Source: Bacteroidales bacterium (GTDB lineage Bacteria > Bacteroidota > Bacteroidia > Bacteroidales > Tenuifilaceae). Taken from it: a DNA stretch of 41,942 bases. A program made the translations under genes and the position numbers. Positions 35,401-41,942 of the stretch are shown in pieces. The DNA is taken from the NCBI GenBank assembly GCA_011045955.1, contig DSBV01000002.1:1-41942 (forward strand), read 5' to 3'. The first letter of the stretch is position 1; each line of letters starts with the position of its first letter. The notes under the pieces are model-generated. The model was not told the DNA's origin and ran no database searches. It saw only the letters and a list, made by a program, of their open reading frames with translations.

Positions 35401-35527
35401 TTTCTGGTTTAACCTGGTTATAATTGGGCTTATGACCGTAGCACTTTACATAACCCTTTACTATGAATCGCTAAAAAAATTACTCGATTTTTTTGGGAAA
35501 ATTAAAATTCCAACACGAAAAAAATAA
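32438..35527 (+). CDS. TerB-like/ABC (ABCG-type) transporter fusion, ATPase plus permease
   Basis: 1029 residues. Residues 1-150 form an all-helical TerB-like domain (MQLFAIIAKQDEGVELKERD; NADRKFTEQRMAIINTVAEVF). About 155-250 is beta-rich and may be FHA-like. The ABC ATPase spans about 255-490: Walker A GASGAGKTT (Lys293), signature SGGQRKR (from Ser394), Walker B ILFVDEP (Asp417-Glu418) and H-loop VIHQPSSD. A CPVCGN sequence follows at about 498-503. Five to six membrane helices lie at about 585-770, a soluble insert of about 200 residues comes next, and a last helix is at about 995-1015. ATPase-before-permease order is that of ABCG half-transporters. Substrate and direction are unknown, probably export. 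The 34-nt gap from siaC suggests co-expression. Confidence 0.88.
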   Translation: MSEEILKALMQLFAIIAKQDEGVELKERDYIVNFLTQQLNDEAVKEYIRLFDEHAGLLDKEDSTENNEEKGKRKLTSVKDSVRILGICKKINKTLTQKQKIVVLVRLYELINADRKFTEQRMAIINTVAEVFKLTKEEISDIENFVIKNSPDELDIPSILTIHDKPFTGKNCKHIGTEALDGYIYILQIKSEDLYFLRYTGNEDIYLNGLPIHNRRIYLFASGSSLKLPKGKPVYYTDVVAHFLADSTTIRISYKVENVGFQFKTGDIGLRNISFSEGHGKLVGIMGASGAGKTTLLNVLAGIEKPTTGRVIVNGYDLHNEKEKLEGVIGVIPQDDLLIEELTVFENLYYNAKLCFKDKSEEELVALVDKTLANLGLLERKNLKVGTPLNKMISGGQRKRLNIALELIREPSILFVDEPTSGLSSRDSENVMDLLRELTLKGKLIFVVIHQPSSDIYKMFDNMVILDTGGYMIYYGNPVEAVMYFKRLDMQINSDVGECPVCGNVNPELIFNIIEARVVDEFGRYTPIRKVSPQKWEELFRENIKQSPIPDEKAEPPKTLNIPSRFKQFLIYTKRDFMSKISNTQYIVLNLLETPILAFILAYVIRYIADPNSDIYIFYENENIPIYLFMALIVALFIGLTVSAEEIFRDRKILKREAFLNLSRSSYLFSKITILLALSAIQTATFVIIANSILEIRGMYFDYWLVLFSTAVCANLLGLNISATFNSAITIYIVIPLLMIPMMVLSGAMFSFEKLNRSVGSFNRVPLIAEFMITKWGYEALVVHQYKDNAFQKTFYDIDKVINNANYKTVYYIDELEKRATDLIDLLPQKSTPEVQKKITDRLAVLRKAIINETYHEAPAIPFDILDKLTINIIDETTIYTIFDYLDKLKRHYSDIYSTQSQKRERMIAYLVNNNRELYEAKRRAYDNESLADLATKTFEKNKIVQYGDELVQQYDPVYRDPIPRHFLDFRSHFLAPRKHFLGMYFDTFWFNLVIIGLMTVALYITLYYESLKKLLDFFGKIKIPTRKK

Positions 35528-35564
35528 AATTTTGTATCTTTACTTTTCGAAACAAGATTTTAAA

Positions 35565-36491
35565 ATGAAAAATCTGCACTTTATATACTACCTATCTCTG
35601 CTTGCAATACTTTCACAGGTTATTACCGCTTGCAACTCGTGTAGCAAACAAGGGGTAGATGTCACTCAGGATTTATATGTTCCCGACTCCGTAATTGAGG
35701 TTGCTCCGCCCCAGGTAAGCAAAGCGGTTACTGAGCAAATGATGCAAAACATTTCATCACCAGTTGAAACAGCTGCCCTAATTAAAGGGTTAAAAATTCC
35801 TTTCAATAAAAACTTTCTGGCCAGCACCAAGCAAGCTGAAAAGTTCAACACAAACTTTGAAAAAGCCTTTGCCCTTGGGCTGTATGGTTGCGATTTGGGC
35901 TACCTCAACATGTACGAGAAAACCTCGTTTGTGGTTGATTACATCTCAACCATTAAGCGCTTAGCCGATGATATCCAGGTGGGCCAATTCTTTGACTTTA
36001 ATACCCTTAAGCGTCTGGCTACCAACAACGAAAACTTAGACTCCTTAATACTTATTTCACAGCAAAGTTTCAACCGAATTGACAACTACTTGACTGAAAC
36101 AAACCGCTCAATGCTAAGCGCTGTAATTGTAGCCGGTGTTTGGGTTGAAGGCGCTTACCTTTCGAGCCGCGTGGCTCAAATTAGCAATCACCCAAGGATT
36201 AGGGAAACCATTGGAGAGCAAAAAACCATTCTTAGTTTCCTGCTTGCGCTCCTTATGGTTTACGATAAAGATCCCAGCATGACAAAACTTTTAGACAATT
36301 TTGGAAAAATCAAAAAGTTATATGATGAGGTAAAAATTACATACGAAATTGGAGAACCTGAAATGGTAGAGGAAAACGGTGTATTAACCTTTAAACAAAC
36401 CGATAAGCAGATAATCCAAATGGACGATGAACTTTACCAAAAGTTGATTGTGGGAATACAGGAATTACGCAACGATTTATTAAAACTGTAA
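35565..36491 (+). CDS. Lipoprotein of unknown function
   Basis: 308 residues from ATG at 35565; a longer TTG start at 35493 would overlap the transporter gene and hide the signal. The lipoprotein signal is LLAILSQVITAC with the acylated Cys at about residue 23, followed by NSCSKQG. The mature part is largely helical (for example FNTNFEKAFALGLYGCDLGYLNM and SRVAQISNHPRIRETIGEQK), with no motif I recognise. It lies 37 nt after the transporter and may be its periplasmic or outer-membrane partner, or the last step of the pathway; that is inference from position only. Confidence 0.75.
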   Translation: MKNLHFIYYLSLLAILSQVITACNSCSKQGVDVTQDLYVPDSVIEVAPPQVSKAVTEQMMQNISSPVETAALIKGLKIPFNKNFLASTKQAEKFNTNFEKAFALGLYGCDLGYLNMYEKTSFVVDYISTIKRLADDIQVGQFFDFNTLKRLATNNENLDSLILISQQSFNRIDNYLTETNRSMLSAVIVAGVWVEGAYLSSRVAQISNHPRIRETIGEQKTILSFLLALLMVYDKDPSMTKLLDNFGKIKKLYDEVKITYEIGEPEMVEENGVLTFKQTDKQIIQMDDELYQKLIVGIQELRNDLLKL

Positions 36492-36504
36492 GTAATTTTC
36501 AGCT

Positions 36505-36942
36505 ATGAAAAAGATATTATTCTCGTTATTGGTGGTGTTGATGGGTGTTACCTATTTTAATAAAGTAAATGCCCAATCGGAAGAGGAACTTGTGCAAATT
36601 TGTACCATGATAGCCGGCGATGCCGAATACCTAAAGGATTTTCGCATTAAGCTCGACGCTGGCGACCCTCCCCCTGTACAACGATTCCCAATCCTACTGA
36701 AAAAGGATATTAAGTATCGGTTCACGGTTTGCAACTCCAAGGATTACGAAGGGAAGGTTATACTTCAGTTATTTGACAACAACCGCCAACTAGCTACAAC
36801 CTACATTGTTGCCACGGGTAAAGATTACCCATACATCGATTGGGTTTGTACCAAAACAGGCGCTTACCACCTGGTTTACTCCTTCAGGGATGGGAAAGCG
36901 GGGTTAGCTGTTGGCTTGCTATCCATGGTAGGAACAATGTAA
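36505..36942 (+). CDS. Small exported protein of unknown function
   Basis: 145 residues: signal peptide KKILFSLLVVLMGVTYFNKVNAQ with cleavage likely after Ala23, then about 122 residues of beta-rich sequence such as KYRFTVCNSKDYEGKVILQLF and GAYHLVYSFRDGKAGLAVG. The pattern suggests a small beta-sandwich, but no family is recognised. It contains three cysteines in the mature part (QICTM, TVCNS, WVCTK). It starts 13 nt after the lipoprotein stop and ends the operon just before a strong terminator. Confidence 0.75.
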   Translation: MKKILFSLLVVLMGVTYFNKVNAQSEEELVQICTMIAGDAEYLKDFRIKLDAGDPPPVQRFPILLKKDIKYRFTVCNSKDYEGKVILQLFDNNRQLATTYIVATGKDYPYIDWVCTKTGAYHLVYSFRDGKAGLAVGLLSMVGTM

Positions 36943-36970
36943 AAAACACACTCTATCCCATCATACATAA

Positions 36971-36997
36971 AAAAACCGCTTAAAAGGCGGTTTTTTT
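36971..36997. terminator. Bidirectional Rho-independent terminator
   Basis: AAAAACCGC / GCGGTTTTT stem with TTAAAAG loop, flanked by T-runs in both directions. It closes the signalling operon on the plus strand and the PfkB-kinase gene on the minus strand. Confidence 0.85.
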
Positions 36998-37018
36998 CTA
37001 CTGACTTCTAAACCTCAG

Positions 37019-38002
37019 CTAATTTTTCTCTACCTTCAACACAAGTTCTTTTACCTTACTCCAGCGAGTAACGTCCATTTTTGGGCCAAGCACCTCAATA
37101 ACATGCCCGGATAGGATAGCTCCTATTTCACCACACTTTAAAAGCGAAAGCCCTTTCGATAATCCGTAAAGGAACCCAGCAGCATATAAATCACCAGCAC
37201 CGGTTGTATCGATACTTGAAATCTCAATTACACCAACTTCATATATTGTTTCGCCTTGCTTAATGATAGAGCCATCGGCTCCTAGCTTTACAACAGCAAT
37301 ATCGGCCAACTTCCCGAGCTCATCCAATGCCTCAACAGGCATCTTTCCCGTAAAAGCTTTTGCCTCTTCCTCATTGGCAAAGACTATATCGACATACTCT
37401 TCAATAATTTCACGTAGAAAGGCTTTATTCTCCTCTACTACATTATAGCTTGCTAAATCCAGCGAAATGCTGCAACCACTCTGCCTGGCAAGTTCCACTG
37501 CTTTCCTTACAAGACTATGATTTTGCACCAGGTAACCCTCAATATGAAAATGGGTATAGCCATTAAACAGCGAGGGGTTTAGGTCGTTAGGGGTCATTTC
37601 AATGGCAGCACCAAGGTAAACGGCAAAGGTGCGTTCGGAATCGGGGGTGATAAAGGCCAATGCCCTACCCGACTCAGCGTTACCCTTAAGCACAATGGGG
37701 GTTATCCCATTTTGAACCATATCGTTAGCAAATGCCTTACCAAACGAGTCGTCGCCTACCTTGCCTATGAATGTTGTGCTCATGCCAAGGTTTGCCAAGC
37801 CATGAATGGTGTTGGCTGCACTTCCGCCAGCGGCAAGGGTATGGGGGAGCCCTTTGGTTTGGGCTAGTATGCTTTGCATGCGCTCGGCATCAACCAGCTG
37901 CATGCTTCCCTTGGGTAAATTCAGCTCGAATAGTTTTGCATCGTTTGGTAGCTGTACAAGTATATCAACCAATGCATTCCCAAGTCCAAGAAACTTTGCC
38001 AT
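37019..38002 (-). CDS. PfkB-family kinase, adenosine kinase/ribokinase-like
   Basis: 327 residues. Ribokinase-fold features: GLGNALVDILVQLP at the start, the AAGGSAANTIHGLANLG substrate loop (PfkB signature 1), GKVGDDSFG, and the anion-hole and catalytic Asp in IDTTGAGDLYAAGFLYG (signature 2). These enzymes phosphorylate sugars or nucleosides with ATP. Bacteroidota proteins of this length and N-terminus are commonly annotated as adenosine kinase, but the sequence alone does not decide between adenosine, ribose and other sugars. It is a single gene between a bidirectional terminator and the tRNA-Asn. Confidence 0.88.
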   Translation of the reverse strand: MAKFLGLGNALVDILVQLPNDAKLFELNLPKGSMQLVDAERMQSILAQTKGLPHTLAAGGSAANTIHGLANLGMSTTFIGKVGDDSFGKAFANDMVQNGITPIVLKGNAESGRALAFITPDSERTFAVYLGAAIEMTPNDLNPSLFNGYTHFHIEGYLVQNHSLVRKAVELARQSGCSISLDLASYNVVEENKAFLREIIEEYVDIVFANEEEAKAFTGKMPVEALDELGKLADIAVVKLGADGSIIKQGETIYEVGVIEISSIDTTGAGDLYAAGFLYGLSKGLSLLKCGEIGAILSGHVIEVLGPKMDVTRWSKVKELVLKVEKN

Positions 38003-38040
38003 AATCTATCAGTGGTTTAACAAGAGTGTAAATATACAAA

Positions 38041-38070
38041 AAAACAAAACCCCGATTTTTATCGGGGTTT
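38041..38070 (-). terminator. Terminator of the tRNA-Asn transcript
   Basis: Minus strand: AAACCCCGAT / ATCGGGGTTT stem (38047-38070) directly behind the tRNA, followed by a T-rich run down to 38041. Confidence 0.8.
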
Positions 38071-38071
38071 G

Positions 38072-38145
38072 CTCCTCATCTAGGACTTGAACCTAGGACC
38101 CCCTGATTAACAGTCAGGTGCTCTAACCAACTGAGCTAATGAGGA
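38072..38145 (-). tRNA. tRNA-Asn (anticodon GTT)
   Basis: 74 nt. Acceptor TCCTCAT / ATGAGGA with discriminator G, D-arm GCTC-AGTTGGTTA-GAGC, anticodon arm CCTGA-CTGTTAA-TCAGG with anticodon GTT, T-arm CTAGG-TTCAAGT-CCTAG. The 3' CCA is not encoded. The gene is single. Confidence 0.97.
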
Positions 38146-38237
38146 GTGCTGTTCTGTTATTGCGGTGCAAAAATAATACTTTTTGAGAATATGAACCAAA
38201 TTTTTTAAAAAAATTTTATCCAAATCGACCAATACCA

Positions 38238-39188
38238 TTAAACTATAACATTCTGAGGGTTTTGCATAATCCAATTTTGGATATTGTCCAGAACAATACT
38301 TGCCCGCTTGCCGATTGCCTCGTGGGTGGCATAGGCAATATGGGGGAGTAAAATGGTATTGGGGGCTTTAAGTAATGGGTGATCGGCCTCAATGGGTGGC
38401 TCATGCTCATATACATCGATGGCTGCACCGGCTATCTGCCCTTGCCGTAGAGCCGTGCTTAATGCCATACAATCGATAATAGAGCCCCGAGCCGTGTTAA
38501 CAATCAATGCCGTTGGCTTCATCAGGCTTATTAGCTTGCTGTTTACCAAACCAACCGTTTGCTGGGTTGCGGGTAGATGTAGCGATACTATATCGGATAT
38601 GCTGAATAGCTCTTCAAGGCTGACAAACGAAACATTGGGGTAGGATTTTGGGGTTCGGGTGTGAGCCACAACCCTGCAACCATAAGCCAACGCTAACTGA
38701 GCAACCCGTTGACCAATGGCACCAAATCCTACTATACCAAAAGTTTTGCCGGCAAGTTCGCCTCCAAGGAAACCATTCCGGGTACCCCCATTGCGGGTTA
38801 CAGCATCCATTGCTACAATATTTCGGAGCAATGCTATGGCTAATGCAAGAGTTAACTCAGCCACTGCTGTTGTACTATATCCGGCAGCATTACACACGGT
38901 AATTGAGTGCTTCCTACAGTAATCAAGCGGAACATGATCGACCCCGGTAAATGCTACCGAAATTAGCTTAAGCGTGGGGCACGACTGTAGGGTTGATGCT
39001 GCAATGGGGTGGTTTGAGATAACGAGTACTTCAGCACCTTGAATGCGCTGCTGCAAATCGGATTGTGAGACTGGGACGGCATCGTAATACACTACCTCGT
39101 AACCATGCTTAAGCATCTCAGCCTTAAAACCCTCGGCCTTGGCCTGATTGAGCCCTATGGGCTCTGCAAACACTATCTTCTTGCTCAT
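38238..39188 (-). CDS. D-isomer-specific 2-hydroxyacid dehydrogenase family protein
   Basis: 316 residues. The NAD-binding Rossmann core carries VGFGAIGQRVAQLAL. The catalytic residues are Arg in NTARGSIID, Glu in DVYEHEPP and His in LLPHIAYATHEAI, all as in the phosphoglycerate/lactate/glyoxylate dehydrogenase family. It interconverts a 2-oxo acid and a D-2-hydroxy acid. It lacks the C-terminal ACT domain of long SerA proteins, so substrate is open. The cofactor-binding second strand ends AHTRTP, so Arg rather than an acid follows the strand and NADP use is possible. It lies downstream of the DNA glycosylase on the same strand (37-nt gap). Confidence 0.88.
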   Translation of the reverse strand: MSKKIVFAEPIGLNQAKAEGFKAEMLKHGYEVVYYDAVPVSQSDLQQRIQGAEVLVISNHPIAASTLQSCPTLKLISVAFTGVDHVPLDYCRKHSITVCNAAGYSTTAVAELTLALAIALLRNIVAMDAVTRNGGTRNGFLGGELAGKTFGIVGFGAIGQRVAQLALAYGCRVVAHTRTPKSYPNVSFVSLEELFSISDIVSLHLPATQQTVGLVNSKLISLMKPTALIVNTARGSIIDCMALSTALRQGQIAGAAIDVYEHEPPIEADHPLLKAPNTILLPHIAYATHEAIGKRASIVLDNIQNWIMQNPQNVIV

Positions 39189-39225
39189 TGCTTAACTCTA
39201 TTATCATTGTGGTCATAAATGCAAA

Positions 39226-39735
39226 CTAAGTGCTCATAAGGAATCGCCAGGGCACCTTTGACCAGTATGGCCCTGCATAGTCAATTCCAATGCGGGGCGT
39301 GGTGATGAAACTAGGAACAACTCCGGTATCCTCAATCCAAATCCTGCTTGATGTAACCAAATCCTCGCCATAGAACGATTTATCGATGGCAAGCAATCGG
39401 GTTAGCTTTCCGGGGCCATCGGCACAGGTAACACCCCTGACAAGTACGGCTTGTGGATCGGTCTCAACGGAGGTAACCACATTAAACATCCAGTACATTC
39501 CGTAGATAAGGTAAACGTAAACCAGCCCTCCCTGAGCAAACATTACCCTGTTCCGTTCGGTTATGCCCCTGCTGGCATGGCAGCCCAAATCGTCGGTTCC
39601 GCGATAGGCCTCAACCTCAGTGATGGTTACCCGTAACTCGTCGCCGCTTTCGAATTTTCGAACCAGTGTTTTGCCCAGCAGGTCTGGGGCCACCTCAAGA
39701 ACATCGCGCTGGTAGAAATGACTATCGAGCCGCAT
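39226..39735 (-). CDS. 3-methyladenine DNA glycosylase (AAG/MPG family)
   Basis: 169 residues. The alkyladenine glycosylase family is recognised from DLLGKTLVRKF, ITEVEAYRGTDD (catalytic Glu in EAYRG), GCHASRGITERN, YVYLIYGMYWMFNVVT, DGPGKLTRLLAI and PRIGIDYAGPYWSKVPWRF at the end. It excises alkylated purines such as 3-methyladenine and opens base-excision repair. It is slightly shorter than the usual ~190-200 residues, but the key segments are all present. Its first 14 nt overlap the end of the O-antigen ligase-like gene, so translation is probably coupled although the functions look unrelated. Confidence 0.92.
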   Translation of the reverse strand: MRLDSHFYQRDVLEVAPDLLGKTLVRKFESGDELRVTITEVEAYRGTDDLGCHASRGITERNRVMFAQGGLVYVYLIYGMYWMFNVVTSVETDPQAVLVRGVTCADGPGKLTRLLAIDKSFYGEDLVTSSRIWIEDTGVVPSFITTPRIGIDYAGPYWSKVPWRFLMST

Positions 39736-41302
39736 AATCTTCTTTCTTTACTATTGGGAAACTATGCCCAAAAAGGAAAAGCGCACTGAACACCGCCACA
39801 AACGATATACCGGTATGGGTAAGCATGGTATCCTCAAAAAGCATAGAAGTGATTACGAGTACCCAAAAATACTTAACCGGCAAAACCTGAAAGCTGGGAG
39901 ATTTAATAAACGGAAGGGTTAACGAAAGTATAAAAATAATAAAACCGATTACCCCTGCCGATGCCCAAACCGTTAGGTACTGGTTATGGGGCATGTAACG
40001 GTAGCTTTGTGGTAAATCAATCTTTTTTATATCGTAAAATTGGTTCATGGCAGCAGGTAAATCGCCGTAGCTAACTCCAAAAATGGGATTTGATGTAATA
40101 ACATGTAAAGCGGCTTGGGCATACAGCAAACGCCGTAATACCGATCCACCAGTTAAAGAACCGGTTTGTCGGTGCCTATTAATCTCGTAAAAGAACTCGT
40201 ACAACCTGCTTTCAATGCCGGTTACTTTCCCTTTAAAAATCGTATTGGTATATCCCCCCTCAATTAAGGCAATATCTATGGAATCGAGTTTACTGACTCC
40301 CAGTGAATCCTTGGTTAATCCAGCCGATGCCAAATACCGGATTAAAGTGGTTCTTAGGAGTTGTCCCTTTTTATCGGCACCTTCATATGGTAGATTGCTG
40401 CGTTTGGCCCATTCGTTCCTCAGTTCCTCATCGCAAATGTTAATATTTACAAGATACCCGTTCTCGGTTTCTTTCAAAAGAGTATCGTGTTGGTATGGGT
40501 TACCGTTTACGGTAGCCAACCTTGGTCTATTATCGGGAGTAAGCTTAACGGCACTCATGTTATCGTACTTGTGTAGTACAAACGATAAGACAATGAATAT
40601 CACGGTTAAGAATCCTGTAATGGTGATAAATCTTGGAATGGAACCCAGTTTAAAAAGATACTTAATGAATATTAGTAAAATCAGGATTGATAGCATAAGC
40701 ATGCCGGTAAAGCTGCTGAATGTAAGGAGAAAAAACAGAAACCAAGCCATCGCAGAAATTGCAAACCAACGCTCAAATGGCCTGGCTACTATCCGTTCGG
40801 TAAGATAATAAACCAGAAGTGCAAGGGAAAGATTTACCATTAATGCAAGCCGGATATGCGAAATGAACGGCGAAACCTTTCGGATATCGGCCAAATTGGC
40901 CGTGAAATAACCATAGGCCCCAACGATGGTTACCACCAGGGTTGAAAAAATAAAAAGCGATACTATTGTTTTAAATTCCTTTACGGTGAGCTTATCGGAT
41001 GCTGCAATTATTGGAGGAATTAACATAACGGGTAACCAAAGTCGAACTATTTCGAGGCCTAAATGGTGGTTCTCCGAAAATAGACCGCTAACAAGAACAG
41101 GGAAATACATTGCCACAAATACCCAAACCATGGGTTTGGCCTTTAAATGCTGAACCTTAATACTCCAGTGGCCACTTAACAGAAAGTTCACGGCCAAAAT
41201 AATCATGCCAATGCTAACCCCAACTATTGAAGCAGGCAGGCTACACAACGTAATGGAAAGACCAATCAGGTAAACTATACGATGAAACCGATCTCCAAAC
41301 AT
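39722..41302 (-). CDS. O-antigen ligase / polymerase family membrane protein
   Basis: 526 residues with about eleven membrane helices. A large periplasmic loop (about 265-395) precedes the last helices, as in the Wzy/WaaL family. It is marked by 'NPIFGVSYGDL' and 'MPHNQYLTVWASAGVIGF', the latter being the H-N-x-Y-L segment typical of O-antigen ligases. Such proteins polymerise or ligate glycan from undecaprenyl carrier outside the inner membrane; others glycosylate proteins. No polysaccharide cluster is next to it, so the acceptor is unknown. The start is ATG at 41302, closely behind a -7 element. Confidence 0.82.
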   Translation of the reverse strand: MFGDRFHRIVYLIGLSITLCSLPASIVGVSIGMIILAVNFLLSGHWSIKVQHLKAKPMVWVFVAMYFPVLVSGLFSENHHLGLEIVRLWLPVMLIPPIIAASDKLTVKEFKTIVSLFIFSTLVVTIVGAYGYFTANLADIRKVSPFISHIRLALMVNLSLALLVYYLTERIVARPFERWFAISAMAWFLFFLLTFSSFTGMLMLSILILLIFIKYLFKLGSIPRFITITGFLTVIFIVLSFVLHKYDNMSAVKLTPDNRPRLATVNGNPYQHDTLLKETENGYLVNINICDEELRNEWAKRSNLPYEGADKKGQLLRTTLIRYLASAGLTKDSLGVSKLDSIDIALIEGGYTNTIFKGKVTGIESRLYEFFYEINRHRQTGSLTGGSVLRRLLYAQAALHVITSNPIFGVSYGDLPAAMNQFYDIKKIDLPQSYRYMPHNQYLTVWASAGVIGFIIFILSLTLPFIKSPSFQVLPVKYFWVLVITSMLFEDTMLTHTGISFVAVFSALFLFGHSFPIVKKEDYAAR

Positions 41303-41320
41303 TTACACCTCAAATTTTTA

Positions 41321-41328
41321 CAAATATA
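41321..41328 (-). promoter_or_regulatory. -7 element (TATATTTG) before the O-antigen ligase-like gene
   Basis: Exact TAnnTTTG on the minus strand, 18 bases before the ATG at 41302. A TTTA lies 20 bases upstream as a near-match -33. Confidence 0.5.
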
Positions 41329-41823
41329 GTGTTATTTGAGCGAAAGGGTAAAGGATACATTAGCCGTAAACCGCTAAAGGGTTGGTGTATTCATACTTTT
41401 ATTTTGATTTTTGACTCCTAATTGCTGATATCCAAACTATCAACCAATAACCAACAACTAAATTAATATCACAGTGTTACACGGTGTTTTACTCAGAGTT
41501 ACACAGTGAAAATCTGCCCAACCTGCGTAATCTGGGTTCTATTCCAATTCACGAACTACGCCTTCCTGTCATTCCGAGCAAATGCGAGGAATTTCATCAT
41601 CAAAAGGACATAGAAGAAGTTAGAGGAAGTTAAAACGATAAATGTGAACCGTGAGCCGTTAAACGTTAAACGAAATCGAACAACGAACAACTATATCAAG
41701 TCATTGAATGCGGTCATATACCGTTTTTAATACATCACTAAGTCACAAACTTTGCCAAGCGAATGACTCCTCACTTGTTAGCAAAAATTGAAGGCAAAAA
41801 ATTAAAAGTCGCTTTGATGATTT
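41329..41823. other. Intergenic region between the O-antigen ligase-like gene and IS30
   Basis: About 495 bases without a supported gene. It holds a REP-like palindrome (41567-41594, separate entry) and two close copies of 'gttacac' in a stretch at about 41470-41512 (cagtgttacacggtg and cagagttacacagtg) that looks like a short repeat pair. An ATTAAAAGT-type AT-rich run precedes the IS30 end. Confidence 0.5.
41567..41594. repeat. REP-like palindromic element
   Basis: TGTCATTCCGAGCAAATGCGAGGAATTTC: ATTCC and GGAAT arms, with GC/GC inner pairs and two mismatches. It resembles the 'TGTCATTCCGAGC...GCGAGGAATCTC' dispersed element found across many Bacteroidota genomes. Single copy in this window. 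Confidence 0.5.
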
Positions 41824-41942
41824 GCAAGATTCAAGTCACAAATGCAACTTTTGTCTTTGTTAATAATTGGTTTTTTACAAATATAGGACTTTTATAGCTA
41901 TACCGCTTCCTTGGCCTGCTGTTAATTCTGTTCGCAACAAAC
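41824..41942 (-). repeat. 119-bp terminal inverted repeat of the contig (IS30 right end), right copy
   Basis: Reverse complement of 48-166 with a few mismatches. The outer boundary of the insertion sequence is at about 41824. Confidence 0.9.
41831..41942 (-). CDS. IS30-family transposase, C-terminal fragment (runs off window)
   Basis: The last 36 codons of the same transposase as at 1-159, in the opposite direction, ending TGA at 41831-41833. It reads NSRPRKRYSYKSPIFVKNQ and ends TKTKVAFVT. The Pro in YKSP is the usual residue in IS30 relatives, so this copy looks the more canonical one. The upstream part is outside the window. Confidence 0.8.
   Translation of the reverse strand, partial: FVANRINSRPRKRYSYKSPIFVKNQLLTKTKVAFVT

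Noticed and set aside
40215-40808. 197-codon plus-strand frame within the O-antigen ligase-like gene
   Set aside because: It is antisense to a clear multi-helix membrane protein; its composition is that of a shadow frame.
41471-41512. Short CRISPR-like direct repeats
   Set aside because: Only two imperfect copies of a 7-15 base word with a short gap; no regular repeat-spacer spacing and no cas genes in the window.

Overview
The window reads as a complete contig from a member of the Bacteroidota. The evidence is promoter elements of the Bacteroidota type (TAnnTTTG at -7, TTTG at -33), almost no Shine-Dalgarno sequences, DUF2723 and Fas1 lipoprotein genes, and the coil motif (E-E-x-x-Q-N-x-E-E-x-x-x-T-Q-E-E) common in sensors of this phylum. 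I cannot place it below phylum; Bacteroidales/Marinilabiliales-like is only a guess. Both ends stop inside the same IS30-family transposase gene in opposite orientation (119-bp inverted repeat, 48-166 and 41824-41942), so the contig was probably broken at a multicopy insertion sequence.

Layout. 1-1111 is a mobile-element scar: an IS30 end, a GH114-like fragment with an in-frame stop, and an ORF-less group II intron on the minus strand. 1385-4903 holds a fucose isomerase-like protein overlapping a serine hydrolase, and a divergent outer-membrane protein. 5170-5902 is a doubly deleted IS4-type transposase that truncated a Phd/YefM antitoxin. 6004-8267 holds a TPR protein and an M28 peptidase lipoprotein. 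8388-13178 is a plus-strand envelope-glycan operon (DUF2723 membrane protein, polysaccharide deacetylase, GT4 glycosyltransferase), followed by prfB with its programmed +1 frameshift. 14367-19021 alternates intact genes (DMT exporter, M20 amidohydrolase) with two decayed genes (a three-domain Fas1 lipoprotein and a second DMT transporter), each with three lesions. 19467-23192 holds a flippase-like membrane protein, an SDR, purQ and an endonuclease/exonuclease/phosphatase-fold protein; the last two have back-to-back promoters.

The standout is 23335-36942: eleven co-directional, tightly packed genes (gaps 4-39 nt). In order they are CheR, a HAMP-GAF-PAS-PAS membrane sensor, a second CheR-like protein with lost catalytic and SAM-binding residues, a stand-alone CheB methylesterase, a membrane GAF protein, a membrane GAF-PAS-PAS-SpoIIE phosphatase, a SiaB-type GHKL kinase, a SiaC-type phosphoprotein (Thr68 conserved), a TerB-like/ABCG half-transporter fusion, a lipoprotein and a small exported protein. 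It joins chemotaxis-style methylation enzymes, without CheA, CheW or an MCP, to a SiaABC-type partner switch without the SiaD diguanylate cyclase, and ends in a transporter and envelope proteins. I propose it as one signalling pathway of a kind I do not recognise as described.

37019-41302 (minus strand) has a PfkB sugar/nucleoside kinase, tRNA-Asn, a D-2-hydroxyacid dehydrogenase, a 3-methyladenine DNA glycosylase and an O-antigen ligase-family protein.
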